Shown: positions 26,367-36,800, numbered from the stretch's first letter. The stretch: 64,000 bases of DNA from CAZABG01 sp964460985 (GCA_964460985.1 CAYWQX010000003.1:40417-104416), one strand, 5' to 3'. Notes: generated from the letters alone by a model not told the origin. Made by a program: numbers and translations.

Positions 26367-28693
26367 GCTGAGCAGGAGAGGCAGCCCGGATCAGCTAAAC
26401 TGCAAGCTTTGGGCTCGGAGGTCCCTTCTTTAGGAAGCTCAACCGTAAACTTGATCGCTTCGGCAGCCGCTTTCGTTCTAAGATAGTAAATCCCTGTTTT
26501 TAATCCTTGCTTCCACGCATAAAAATGCATCGAAGAGAGTTTTCCGAAGGTTGGATTTTCTACGAACAGGTTTAGCGACTGAGTTTGGCAAATAAAGGGG
26601 CCTCTATCTGCCGCAAGGTCAATTAACGCTTTTTGCTTGAGTTCCCAGACTGTTTTGTAAAGCCGCTTTACATCATCCGGAATTTCTTCGATTCCTTGAA
26701 TCGAGCCGTTCGCCGCCATGATGCGGTTTTTAAGATTCTCATTCCATAATCCAAGATCGGTTAAAGCTTTGAGAAGGTATTTATTGATGACAATAAACTC
26801 TCCTGAGAGCACCCGTCTTGAATAAAGGTTGGTTGTGTAAGGCTCGAAGCACTCATTGTAGCCAAGGATTTGCGAGGTAGAAGCTGTCGGCATCAGTGCG
26901 ATCAAAAGGGAGTTTCTAAGACCGTGCTTTTTGATCTCTTCTTTGAGTTTGGCCCAGTCCCATTTGTTGGATGGAATGTGGTTCCAAAGATCGTACTGAA
27001 GAATTCCTTTAGAGGCTGGCGATCCTTTAAAAGTTTCGTACGGGCCCTCTTCTTTGGCAAGCTCCATAGAAGCTGTCAGCGTGCCGTAGTAAATGGTTTC
27101 GAAGATTTGACGGTTGATCTCTCTTGCCTCTTCGGAATCAAAAGGGGCCTTCAGGAGAAGGAATGCGTCTGCTAAACCCTGAACGCCAATCCCTACGGGG
27201 CGGTGTCTTAGGTTTGAGACTTTCGCTTCCGCTACAGGATAGAAGTTCGCATCAATGACGCGGTTTAAATTGCGAGTTACTACTTTGGACACTTCGTAAA
27301 GTTTTTGGTAGTCGAAGACGCCATTATTCACAAAGCGAGGAAGGGCAATCGATGCGAGGTTGCAAACTGCGACTTCATCAGGTGATGTGTATTCGATAAT
27401 TTCTGCGCAGAGATTGCTCGACTTGATCGTCCCTAAGTTTTGTTGGTTCGATTTACCGTTGCAAGCATCTTTGTAGAGAAGGTAGGGGTTTCCGGTTTCA
27501 ATCTGCGCTTCTAAAATACGGTTCCAAAGCTCTTGCGCTTTAATTTTCTTACGAGCTTTTCCCTCTTTTTCATAACGGTGGTAGAGATCCTCAAACTCTT
27601 TTCCCCATACATCGGAAAGACCGGGCGATTCGTTCGGGCAAAAGAGCGACCAGTCTCCGTTTTCTTCCACCCTTTTCATAAAGAGATCGGGAATCCAAAG
27701 CGCGGTAAAAAGATCGCGAGCTCTCATCTCTTCTTTGCCGTGGTTTTTGCGAAGATCGAGGAAAGAGTAGATGTCGGCGTGCCAGGGCTCAAGATAAATC
27801 GCAAAAGAGCCTTTACGCTTGCCGCCTCCTTGGTCGATGTAGCGAGCCGTATCGTTAAAGACGCGCAGCATCGGTACAATTCCATTGGAGGTGCCGCCGG
27901 TTCCTCTTATATAAGAGCCGGTTGCGCGGACGTTATGAATGGACACGCCGATCCCGCCGGCCGATTGGGAGATTTTTGCGCACTGCTTCAACGTGTCAAA
28001 AATTCCGTCGATCGAGTCATCCTTGATTTGCAAAAGGAAGCAGGAGGACATCTGAGGGTTGGGGGTTCCTGAGTTAAATAAAGTGGGAGTTGCGTGCGTA
28101 AACCACTTTTCGCTCATAAGATTGTAAGTTTCAATCGCTCTCTCGATATCATTTTTATGGATGCCGAGAGAGACTCTCATGAGCATATGTTGAGGACGCT
28201 CGGTTACTTTTCCATTCGTACGCAGAAGGTAGGATCTTTCGAGCGTTTTAAAACCGAAATAATCGTAGGCAAAGTCTCTATCGTAGACGATGGCGCCATC
28301 TAATTTGTCGGCATTTTTCTCAATGATGCGATACACTTCTTCTGAAATAAGAGGAGCTGGTTTGCCGGTCTTTTTATCTACATAATTAAAGAGCTTTTCC
28401 ATCGTTTTGCTAAACGATTTCTCGGTGTTTTTATGCAGATTTGAGATCGCGATCCGCGACGCGAGAAGCGCATAGTCGGGATGGCGAGCAGTTAAAGTGG
28501 CCGCAATTTCAGCCGCCAAATTGTCAAGCTCGCTCGTTGTGACCCCGTCATATAAACCCTCGATCACTTTCATGGCGACCGCAATCGGATCGACATACAT
28601 GGAATTCAACCCATAACAGAGTTTTTGAATCCGTGCGGTAATCTTGTCAAACTGGACCGGCTGCTTCCGGCCATCTCTCTTATAGACGTGCAT
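26363..28693 (-). CDS. nrdA: Class I ribonucleotide reductase large subunit (eukaryote-like)
   Basis: The 776-aa subunit has one N-terminal ATP-cone (about 1-90, MHVYKRDGRKQPVQFDK). Active-site blocks are MSSCFLLQIKDD, NLCAEIIEY and CNLASIALP. The late YYLRTKAAAEAIKFTVE carries the tyrosine pair for radical transfer, and the C-terminal CLSC redox pair is present. The sequence style (SMHFYAWKQGLKTGIYYLRT) is close to eukaryotic R1. It reduces NDPs to dNDPs with NrdB. It follows nrdB by 2 bp, with a GAGGAG ribosome-binding site inside the nrdB end. A copy of the TGTAAA palindrome lies within the coding sequence. Confidence 0.95.
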   Translation of the reverse strand: MHVYKRDGRKQPVQFDKITARIQKLCYGLNSMYVDPIAVAMKVIEGLYDGVTTSELDNLAAEIAATLTARHPDYALLASRIAISNLHKNTEKSFSKTMEKLFNYVDKKTGKPAPLISEEVYRIIEKNADKLDGAIVYDRDFAYDYFGFKTLERSYLLRTNGKVTERPQHMLMRVSLGIHKNDIERAIETYNLMSEKWFTHATPTLFNSGTPNPQMSSCFLLQIKDDSIDGIFDTLKQCAKISQSAGGIGVSIHNVRATGSYIRGTGGTSNGIVPMLRVFNDTARYIDQGGGKRKGSFAIYLEPWHADIYSFLDLRKNHGKEEMRARDLFTALWIPDLFMKRVEENGDWSLFCPNESPGLSDVWGKEFEDLYHRYEKEGKARKKIKAQELWNRILEAQIETGNPYLLYKDACNGKSNQQNLGTIKSSNLCAEIIEYTSPDEVAVCNLASIALPRFVNNGVFDYQKLYEVSKVVTRNLNRVIDANFYPVAEAKVSNLRHRPVGIGVQGLADAFLLLKAPFDSEEAREINRQIFETIYYGTLTASMELAKEEGPYETFKGSPASKGILQYDLWNHIPSNKWDWAKLKEEIKKHGLRNSLLIALMPTASTSQILGYNECFEPYTTNLYSRRVLSGEFIVINKYLLKALTDLGLWNENLKNRIMAANGSIQGIEEIPDDVKRLYKTVWELKQKALIDLAADRGPFICQTQSLNLFVENPTFGKLSSMHFYAWKQGLKTGIYYLRTKAAAEAIKFTVELPKEGTSEPKACSLADPGCLSCSA
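26656..26672. repeat. TGTAAA palindrome copy 4 (inside nrdA)
   Basis: TGTAAAGCCGCTTTACA, identical to copy 2, lies in the nrdA coding region about 300 bp from its 3' end. Its place in coding sequence argues against a simple promoter operator. Confidence 0.8.
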
Positions 28694-28695
28694 GA

Positions 28696-29667
28696 CTAGA
28701 ACTCCTCATTCAGGGCAAATTCAGGTTTTTCTGCGAAAACGTGCGCTTTTTTGTATTCAGATACTCGGCGCTCGAAGAAGTTGGTTTTCCCGTCCATGGA
28801 AATCAAATCCATGAAATCAAAAGGGTTTGTTGCATTATAGACCTTAGAAAGACCCAGTTGAACAAGGAGCCGGTCGGCTACAAACGCAATGTATTGGCAC
28901 ATCATATCGGCGTTCATTCCGATGAGTCGGACGGGAAGAGAGTCGCGTACAAATTCCTGTTCGATCTCAACTGCCGAAATAATGATTTCCTTTACTGTAT
29001 TTTCAGGTAACTTATTGACCAGCTCGCGATAGAGTAGGCAGGCAAAATCGCAGTGAAGCCCTTCGTCGCGGGAAATCAGTTCATTGGCAAAGGAAAGGCC
29101 TGGCATAAGGCCCCTTTTCTTCAGCCAGAAAATGGAGCAGAAGCTGCCTGAAAAGAAGATCCCTTCAACCGCTGCAAAAGCAACTAAACACTCAACAAAA
29201 GAGCCTTTGTTAATCCAGCGCATCGCCCATTCGGCTTTCTTTTGAACAGCCGGGATGGTGTCAATCGCATGGAAAAGATCATCTTTTTCCTTCTGATCTT
29301 TGATGTAGGTATCAATCAAAAGGGAGTAGGTTTCCGAGTGGATATTTTCAATCATGATCTGGAAACCATAGAAGCATCTTGCTTCAGGGTATTGCACTTT
29401 GTTGATGAAATTAACGGCTAAATTTTCGTTCACGATGCCATCGCTTGCCGCGAAGAAGGCAAGGACGTTTTTGATAAAATATTTTTCATCATTGTTAAGC
29501 TTGTTCTCCCAGTCATTTAGGTCTTGGCCGAGGTCAATTTCTTCAGCCGTCCAGAAGCTTGCTTCAGCTTTTTTGTACATTTCCCAAATAGACAAATGTT
29601 TAATAGGAAATAGGACAAAACGATCCTTATTTTCTTTTAAGATAGGCTCTTCTTTTGCAAGCTTCAT
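28696..29667 (-). CDS. nrdB: Class I ribonucleotide reductase small subunit with tyrosine at the radical site
   Basis: The 323-aa R2 protein has the metal ligands in ASDGIVNE (Asp76) and ENIHSETY (Glu107, His110). Tyr114 occupies the radical position. Chlamydiaceae R2 has Phe there and uses a Mn/Fe cofactor (class Ic), so this enzyme looks like a Tyr-radical Ia type. Segments such as FFAASDGIVNENL and EARCFYGFQI closely match eukaryotic R2. The C-terminal tail EFALNEEF would bind NrdA. A strong GGAGG ribosome-binding site precedes the ATG. Confidence 0.95.
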   Translation of the reverse strand: MKLAKEEPILKENKDRFVLFPIKHLSIWEMYKKAEASFWTAEEIDLGQDLNDWENKLNNDEKYFIKNVLAFFAASDGIVNENLAVNFINKVQYPEARCFYGFQIMIENIHSETYSLLIDTYIKDQKEKDDLFHAIDTIPAVQKKAEWAMRWINKGSFVECLVAFAAVEGIFFSGSFCSIFWLKKRGLMPGLSFANELISRDEGLHCDFACLLYRELVNKLPENTVKEIIISAVEIEQEFVRDSLPVRLIGMNADMMCQYIAFVADRLLVQLGLSKVYNATNPFDFMDLISMDGKTNFFERRVSEYKKAHVFAEKPEFALNEEF

Positions 29668-30015
29668 TTTTCCTCCAGGTAAAGCGATATTTGCTCTAAT
29701 TCAACCAAAGATTTGCCTTCAAAACATATTTTGAGGCTTATTCCATCATTTGGTGAAACAGAGACTTTTTTATGATAAAGCGGTTTTTTCAGGCTACAAG
29801 ATTAACCGAATCAGACTATTTTAAGTTCACATTTTTTTAGTTAAAGTGATGAGCAAATCGACTCGTTTTGTCTAAAACCTTGCGATTAGGCGCTTTATCT
29901 ACAAGATGTAGTGTCTCACTCCTACATCTTGTGTTAAATCTTCCCGTTTTTGTGATTTTCGGACAATCATTTTTACTGAAAAAAATAATTTTAAGATTTA
30001 ATCTTACCACTTCTT
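29668..30015. other. 348-bp intergenic region between divergent nrdBA and the respiratory operon
   Basis: No ORF with coding character is visible on either strand. It must hold the divergent promoters, but no clean -35/-10 pair or NrdR box could be identified by eye. The only strong structure is the inverted repeat at 29901-29932. Confidence 0.6.
29901..29932. promoter_or_regulatory. Perfect inverted repeat upstream of the respiratory operon
   Basis: ACAAGATGTAG and CTACATCTTGT form a perfect 11-bp stem with a 10-nt loop, 84 nt before the first gene of the respiratory operon. There is no T-run, so it may be a protein-binding site or a leader hairpin. Confidence 0.45.
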
Positions 30016-31845
30016 ATGGCTGATCTTGAAGAGGTGTATAAAGAGGTGTACGATGTCGTGATTCCCGACGTCGATTACTATTTGCGTCAAATCGATTGCA
30101 GAGACGGCTGCCCCGTAAATACCGATCCTCGCGGCTACATGATCCAGCTTCATGCGGGCAATTTATTAGAGGGCTACAAGATCGCCCGCGGTCCCAATCC
30201 TTTTGCTTCTATCTGCGGAATGATATGCGGCGCTCCGTGCGAGTCGACCTGTAGACGGGATAGAGTTGATAAAACCCTTACGATCCGCGCCCAAAAACGC
30301 TTTTTGGATGAGTGGTGGGGCCTTGATCTAGAAGCTCATATTAAATCTTTACAGTTCAGCTATGCGAGAGGATCGATCCATCCCGAACCCAACGGACTCA
30401 AAGTGGCTTGCATTGGAGCGGGAGTTGCGTCAATGACGCTTGCGCATGATCTTTTAAGGCTCGGCTATAAAGTAGATGTCTTTGAGATGATGGAGAAGCC
30501 GGGCGGCATGCTTTATTACGGCGTTCCTCGCTATCGTTTAAAGAAAGATATCGTAGTGAATGAAAATGGAGCGATCGAATGGCTGGGTGCAAAAGTTCAT
30601 TACAACATGAAAGTGGGACGCGACATTACTCTGACCGAGCTGCAGAAAAATTACGATGCCGTTTTTATCGGCGTCGGTCTTTGGAAGTCTCGCGACCTTC
30701 CCATTCCTGGAGCCGATAAACCGGACGTGATTCGCGGAATTGAGTATTTAAGGGTGATTTGCGCCGGAAAAGAGTGGAAAATCGGAAAAAATATTGTGGT
30801 AGTGGGCGGCGGAAACGTAGCCTTTGACGTCGCAAGAACTTCCGTTAGAAACGGAGCTTCTTCAGTTACAATGACTTGTCTAGAATCGCGGGATGAGCAG
30901 ACAGCGGACGAGTTTGAGATTGAGGATGGCCTTGAAGAGGGAATTAAAATCATCAATCGAGTAGGTCCGAAAGAGGTCATGCGAAATGAAAAGGGAGAAA
31001 TTGTCGGGCTTAAAGTACAAAAGATCGAATCTCTTTTTGATGCCTCCGGCCGCTTTCAGCCTAAATTTATTCCCGATTCGGAATATGTGATCCCTTGTGA
31101 TACGTTAGCTCTTGCGATAGGACAGGCGATCGACATGAGCTTATTTGACGGGTGGGATAAAAAGAGCGAGCTCCTCATGGATCGGGGCATTATTAAAACT
31201 GAGCGCGGCACCGGAAGAACTTCAGTCAAAGGGGTTTATGCCGGTGGAGACGCAGCCTTTGGAGCGGCTCTTTTCATCACGGCCATTCGCCACGGTCAAG
31301 ATTCGGCGCGTGCGATCGATATTGATCTACGTGGAACAAATCCCTATCAAGAAGTTGCGACCGAATGGACGGAGCTTACTCCTATGCGAAATATGGAGTA
31401 CATCAAAACGAAGTATGCTCTTCCCTCCATGCTCTCTCCGGAAGAGAGAATCCATAATCATAGGATGGTAGAGAATAACTACACCTATGAAGAGGCCTCC
31501 GAGCAAGCCAACCGTTGCTTACAATGCCATGTAAATCCTGTGTTTGACGGAACGCTTTGCATTAAATGCAATGGCTGCGTTGACGTCTGCCCGACTAACT
31601 GTCTGAAGCAAGTTCCGATTAGCAAGCTTGCTTTAGATGCAGGAGACGGAAGGCTTAGATCGGCTGTCGATAATTTCTATGGTGTTGATTCTTCGTTATT
31701 AAGTGACGAAGAGCTTGCACAGATGGGAACGGCAATGTTAAAAGATGAAGATTTATGTATTAGATGTGGTTTTTGCGCCCAAAAGTGCCCTACTCAAGCG
31801 GTCACGATGGATGCCATGAACTACACGATTAGGTGGGTAGGATGA
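30016..31845 (+). CDS. GltD-like FAD/NAD(P) oxidoreductase with C-terminal 2[4Fe-4S] ferredoxin domain
   Basis: The 609-aa protein resembles the glutamate synthase small subunit. An N-terminal cysteine cluster (CRDGCP...CGMICGAPCESTC) fits [4Fe-4S] binding. The FAD (IGAGVASMTLAHDL) and NAD(P) (VVVGGGNVAFDVA) Rossmann motifs follow. The C-terminal ferredoxin has two CxxCxxCxxxC clusters (CIKCNGCVDVCP and CIRCGFCAQKCP). No glutamate synthase large subunit is nearby. Instead it heads the bc/cbb3 operon, suggesting electron transfer between NAD(P)H or ferredoxin and the respiratory chain at the cytoplasmic face. No clear ribosome-binding site precedes the ATG. Confidence 0.8.
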   Translation: MADLEEVYKEVYDVVIPDVDYYLRQIDCRDGCPVNTDPRGYMIQLHAGNLLEGYKIARGPNPFASICGMICGAPCESTCRRDRVDKTLTIRAQKRFLDEWWGLDLEAHIKSLQFSYARGSIHPEPNGLKVACIGAGVASMTLAHDLLRLGYKVDVFEMMEKPGGMLYYGVPRYRLKKDIVVNENGAIEWLGAKVHYNMKVGRDITLTELQKNYDAVFIGVGLWKSRDLPIPGADKPDVIRGIEYLRVICAGKEWKIGKNIVVVGGGNVAFDVARTSVRNGASSVTMTCLESRDEQTADEFEIEDGLEEGIKIINRVGPKEVMRNEKGEIVGLKVQKIESLFDASGRFQPKFIPDSEYVIPCDTLALAIGQAIDMSLFDGWDKKSELLMDRGIIKTERGTGRTSVKGVYAGGDAAFGAALFITAIRHGQDSARAIDIDLRGTNPYQEVATEWTELTPMRNMEYIKTKYALPSMLSPEERIHNHRMVENNYTYEEASEQANRCLQCHVNPVFDGTLCIKCNGCVDVCPTNCLKQVPISKLALDAGDGRLRSAVDNFYGVDSSLLSDEELAQMGTAMLKDEDLCIRCGFCAQKCPTQAVTMDAMNYTIRWVG

Positions 31846-31976
31846 TCGCATATTTAGCTTCAAGTGTAGCTATGGCGCTGGTAGGCCTTGTTTTATTCAT
31901 CTATTTTCTGAGGAAAGGACAATTCGATAATATCGAAGAGGCGAAATATCAAATGTTTAGAGAAGATGAGCAATAG
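31842..31976 (+). CDS. ccoS: CcoS-type cbb3 oxidase assembly protein
   Basis: The 44-aa ORF starts inside the end of the GltD-like gene (ATGA overlap) and ends one base before the Rieske start. A single membrane helix (VAMALVGLVLFIYFL) is followed by RKGQFDNIEE and an acidic tail, the CcoS pattern of a GQFDDLE-type box after one helix. CcoS is linked to haem/copper insertion into cbb3 oxidases. It sits apart from ccoN here, but in the same operon. Confidence 0.75.
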   Translation: MIAYLASSVAMALVGLVLFIYFLRKGQFDNIEEAKYQMFREDEQ

Positions 31977-32486
31977 ATGCCGAAATACCGCAACTCGATA
32001 AATAACGACGCGAACGAACAAGACCCTTTAATTACTCGTAGATCATTTCTTGCTATGCTGGGTGTGGGAGCCTGTTTAATAGGTGTCACCCAATGTACCG
32101 GCGCCTCCCTTCTGGGATTTTTGTATCCCAACGCCATGAAAGTGCCTCCGAGTGTATTTAGTATAGGAAGGCCCGAAGAGGTTCTATCGAGAGATGGAAA
32201 AATATATAATCCGAAACAAAAAGTGTTTGTTGAGACGAGCGCCGGCCAAGTGCGTGTGCAAACTGCGGTATGCACCCATTTAGGATGTACCGTCAATGCT
32301 GTGGATACGGGATATGCCTGTCCTTGCCACGGATCTACCTATGACAGAAACGGCCTTAATACCGGAGGCCCGGCTCCCTTGCCGCTTGACTTCTTTACAG
32401 TATTTAAGGGGGCATCAGGTGAGCTAATGGTCGATAAATCAAAACCCTTACACCCGGAAGAATCATGGTTTTCGCCAGTAGGATAA
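31977..32486 (+). CDS. petA: Rieske iron-sulfur protein with Tat signal
   Basis: The 169-aa protein has a twin-arginine signal (TRRSFLAMLG, about residues 20-29) and a hydrophobic anchor. The Rieske ligands CTHLGC and CPCHGS hold the [2Fe-2S] cluster with 2 Cys and 2 His. It takes an electron from quinol in the cytochrome bc complex and passes it to cytochrome c. Because the cluster is inserted in the cytoplasm, export should use the TatA/TatC pair at 10.4-11.3 kb. It is 3 bp upstream of the cytochrome b gene. Confidence 0.95.
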   Translation: MPKYRNSINNDANEQDPLITRRSFLAMLGVGACLIGVTQCTGASLLGFLYPNAMKVPPSVFSIGRPEEVLSRDGKIYNPKQKVFVETSAGQVRVQTAVCTHLGCTVNAVDTGYACPCHGSTYDRNGLNTGGPAPLPLDFFTVFKGASGELMVDKSKPLHPEESWFSPVG

Positions 32487-32489
32487 GCA

Positions 32490-33815
32490 ATGGACGTATT
32501 TAGCGGAAAAAAAAGAGAGACGTGGGGAGAGTACCTCGTTAATCTCCCATGGATGTTTTGGAAATCGATTTTCAGGCACGGCTATCCGAATAACGATGTC
32601 GACCGCTCTGAAATAGTTTTCAAAAACTTTTTTCTCCACTTTCATCCTGTAAAATGCCACCGCCATTCCTTAGATCCCTTTTACACGCTAGGACTTGGAA
32701 CTATCTCGACGAGCTTATTTATTATTTTGAGCTTTACGGGAGTAGTTCTCATGTTCTACTACATCCCTGCTGAAGACCGCGCCTACGATATCATGAAGGA
32801 TTGGCAGGACACAACGCCCTTTGCGATGCTTTATCGGAATATGCATAGATGGGCGGCCCACATGATGGTCTTATTTGTGATGCTGCATATGTCCAGGGTG
32901 TTTTACACCGCAGGCTATAAAGGCGAGCGAAGATTTAACTGGGTTATTGGCGTCATGTTAATGGTTCTAACGCTCGTATTATCATTTACCGGTTATCTTT
33001 TGCCTTGGGATCAGCTAGCCTTTTGGGCCATCACGGTGGGCGCGAACATTGCAGGTTATGTCCCTAATCTGCCGGGTTTTGAATACAATATTAATAGAGT
33101 CATGCTTCTTGCCTCGACACAGGTTGGACAAGACGCTTTGATCCGTTTTTATGTCCTTCACGTCGCATTTTTACCGTTGATTACTGCAACGCTTATCGGC
33201 GTTCATTTTTGGAGGATACGAAAAGATGGAGGCTTATCACGTCCTCCGGACAATTATAGGCCTGATCCTTACCGTGTCATCCAACGATCCGATACCAAGG
33301 AGAGTTTTGCGCCAGGCGTGAGAAGAACCTATGGCCTCATGGAGCTCGTAAGAGGCACCTGTCCCACCGTTGATAAGGGACCCTACAACTTTGTCTTCAC
33401 GTGGCCTCATTTACTGCGAGCCGAACTGGTGGCTTTCATGTTCACGCTGGTGCTTGTACTGCTTTTATCCTTTATTAATGCCCCTCTAGAGGAGCCTGCG
33501 AATCCAAGCAAGCCTCCGAACCCCTCAAAAGCTCCCTGGTACTTTTTGGGACTGCAAGAAATGGTTGCCTACGATGCATTCTGGGGCGGGGTGGGTATTC
33601 CGATGCTTATTGTTTTGGGATTGATGGCTATCCCCTATCTAGATCGAAATCCCAAAGGGGTAGGAGTCTGGTTTCATAAAAGCCGATATTTAGCGATCTT
33701 TTTGTGGACGCTCTTCATGACCTGGCAAGCGATCTTGATTATCATAGGAACGTATTTTAGGGGTGCTAACTGGGGATGGGTCTTCCCCTGGACGGAGAAC
33801 TACGCAAGGCATTAA
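32490..33815 (+). CDS. petB: Cytochrome b of a bc-type complex
   Basis: The 441-aa protein has about eight membrane helices. The haem-ligating histidines are in HRWAAHMMVLFVMLH and HVAFLPLITATLIGVHFW. The Qo-site motif is KAPWYFLGLQE, the form common in fused b6/subunit IV-like cytochromes. It therefore combines the b and subunit-IV parts in one chain. The stop overlaps the next ATG (TAATG). It transfers quinol electrons to the Rieske protein and across the membrane. Confidence 0.93.
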   Translation: MDVFSGKKRETWGEYLVNLPWMFWKSIFRHGYPNNDVDRSEIVFKNFFLHFHPVKCHRHSLDPFYTLGLGTISTSLFIILSFTGVVLMFYYIPAEDRAYDIMKDWQDTTPFAMLYRNMHRWAAHMMVLFVMLHMSRVFYTAGYKGERRFNWVIGVMLMVLTLVLSFTGYLLPWDQLAFWAITVGANIAGYVPNLPGFEYNINRVMLLASTQVGQDALIRFYVLHVAFLPLITATLIGVHFWRIRKDGGLSRPPDNYRPDPYRVIQRSDTKESFAPGVRRTYGLMELVRGTCPTVDKGPYNFVFTWPHLLRAELVAFMFTLVLVLLLSFINAPLEEPANPSKPPNPSKAPWYFLGLQEMVAYDAFWGGVGIPMLIVLGLMAIPYLDRNPKGVGVWFHKSRYLAIFLWTLFMTWQAILIIIGTYFRGANWGWVFPWTENYARH

Positions 33816-36800
33816 TGATGAGAGGAAATAAATATCAATATGCCCTCATTTTCCTTGGTTTCATCGGAACGGCTTTGTTCTTAAAGTTTTTTTATGATGA
33901 GATATTTCCTGAGTATAAAAACTATCAAGATGCCTATATTGCCTTAGAGAAATTCAGATCCACCTATACGGGAGAAGCTCCACCTACTTTCAAAACCGGT
34001 ATTAAGCAGCTCGTTATGGAAAGAGAGGATAAGGGGCCTGCCAGCGTGGATCGTTGTATCACGTGCCACGTCGCTTTGCAGCTGCCCCATTTCTCTCCCA
34101 CGAAAATCGCTCGGGACATCAATGGAAAGATGGTCTTAGATGCAGAAGGCGAGCCTGTTCAAATTCCTAATGAAGACTATATTTGGACTAGATTGGATGA
34201 AGAGGTCAAACGTTTGCGTGAATCGGGTGATGATTCAGCAGCAGATAGATTGGAGAGCTTGAAAACCGTTTTTGTGGACGGTAAAACCTATGATGTAACC
34301 AAAGTGCTTCAAGCGCATCCATTGATGGGAAGAGAGACCGTTCCCTTCCAGTATCACCCTATCGAAGAATATGGCTGCGTCTCATGCCATAACGGAAATG
34401 GAAGAAGCGTTGAGACCGAAAGGGCTCACGGCCCCGTGTTTGACGGGGAGTACGAGACAGAATACCGTGGTTTTGTGCCCCAGTTTCTTGAAAAAGATGG
34501 AAAAAATGACCCGGAGTTTGCAAGTGTATTTAATGATAAGCCCGGTCACGATTTATTATTCCAAGTCAATCCGCTGTATGTAGGGGCTCTTATCCAGGCA
34601 AAATGCGTTCAATGCCACCTCACCAGTCAAGACAAGTTAGAATATGCCGGAAGTTCTACCCAGGATGTGATTAGAGTTCGTGAAAAAGAGCTCGAGATGG
34701 TTGAGAAAGGGTATAATTTAGATAAAAAAGCTTTATTAAGCCTCATTGAGTTAAAGAACAGTTTAGTTTCTAAAGGCTATGATAAAACGCTTTCTCTCTA
34801 TAACGAGAAACTAAAAGATTTTTCGAGACCCTCCGCCGAGCTGGATCAGATTCAGGCGCAAGTTACCTTTCTCAAAAATCACCCGCAAGAGGCGTTGGCT
34901 GAGGTTCAAAAACAGATTGAAGGTTTGGTTGGGCCAATAGATGCATCCAATGTGACCGATAAGACGCTCGATAGCTTTATCAACGAGAATCTTAAGCGCG
35001 CCCCGTCGGGGAGCTTATTTCAAAAAGCAAGCCAAATATCTTTGCAAAAAGGGATAGATCAACATCTTCAAGATTTACGGCAGTCGTTGCCCTTAGCCGT
35101 CAAAGATCAGGCCGATTTAACGCTTCTTACGAGCGATATTGACCGACTTACGAATGAGTATCAAAGGGGGCGAGAGCTCTTTATCAGTCAGGCTTGCTAT
35201 GCCTGCCATCGCATCTCCGGTATTTCAAGAGGCGGGGTGGGTCCTGAATTGACTAAAGAGGGAAATAGCTATCCTTGGTTCGTGAAAGAATCGATCGTAT
35301 GGCCGCAGGCCGATCTTAAAAGCTCGACCATGCCTAACACGAAAATGGACCATGAAGAGATTGAAGCGCTTGTAACCTTTTTGCTCGCTCAAAAAGGAGA
35401 AAATAAAGCTCTTTCAGGACAAAACTATAAAAGCAAAATAGCAAAGTGGGAGAGCGGCGAGAAAAATCCTTGGGAAAAACCAATCGCTCCTTCGCAAATT
35501 CATGATCTTGATTACAGCATGACAGTATTTGCTGAGGAGGGCTGTGCGAACTGCCACCGCCTTCAAGGGTATACTTCGGATATCGGCTTTACGGTTGAAA
35601 AGGAGAAAGTCTCCTTCGACCAACTGCTCGCTGAGAAAGACTGGTTTAGATCGATTTTCCCTGAAGATCTTTTAGGTTCAAGAATTGCCCAAGTTATAGA
35701 TAAGCAAGGGGATGAAATTGATAAAAGGATTACGAAAGTTAGAGAAGGAAGCTTACTTGAAAGAATTGAAAAGGAAAACCCGGGATTAATCGAGGCCTTC
35801 TATTCTAATTTTAAATTTGCTGAACGAGCTAAAAATAGCGATTTGAGCGGCGAGGCGTTAGAGCAATACAAGGCGCGTCTTCACAAAGTTCTCATGGTTT
35901 ATATTCAGGAGTATGGGCTTGGCCGATTAATCGGGCCCAGGCCCAACTGGTCGGGAGTATACAGGTCCGATGAATGGTTGATGGAGCATTTTAAGGCCCC
36001 CACTTCGCATATCCCTCGCTCGATCATGCCGGTTATGCCGTTTGATGAGACTAAATTTTATGCCTTAACTTACATGCTAGATGTGCTCGGCAAAAAGAAC
36101 CGCGATGAACTTCGAAAAAGATGGGATGTTCAAGGCTTTAGACCTGATATGGCCTATCAACTGCTGTGCGCCCAGTGCCATGGTGAATATGAGCTTGGCA
36201 ACGGACCTGTAGCGGAGTGGATCTATCCTATTCCTAAAAATCTGCGCAAAGCCGATTTTATGCGTAATTTGACGGAAGATCGTGTCATCTACTCCCTGAT
36301 GCACGGGGTGGATGGAACCCCCATGCCTCCATGGGGCGAGGCGGCGGCGGATAAGCCGACTTTCGACGGAAAACCGGTTCTTACAAGAGAAGAGATCGAG
36401 GCCCTCACAAACTGGCTCTACTCCTCTCTTCCAGGCGGCGAGTCGATTAAATCAGACACTCAAGTCCCGAAATGGAAATACACTCCTGAAGATGTCCTTC
36501 AAGACTTAAAAAGAGAAGGCAATGAACTTAAAAAAAATCCCGATTTAAGCTCGCTCTTCCCTAAATATCGCGGAGGGGTTGCAGCCATAAAGCCATCTCA
36601 AACAGATGAAGTCGATCAAATATTCGAAAGGGTAAAAACCGAAAAAGGAGATCCCGATCCTTATCACTACTTCATTAAGCGGGAGTACTATACGCCTGAA
36701 AATATAGCTGCAGGTAAAGCCCTATTTTTTGAGCATTGCGCCGTTTGCCACGGCTATGAAGGAGATGGCGCAGGTTCAAGATCGGAGGCGATGTATGACG

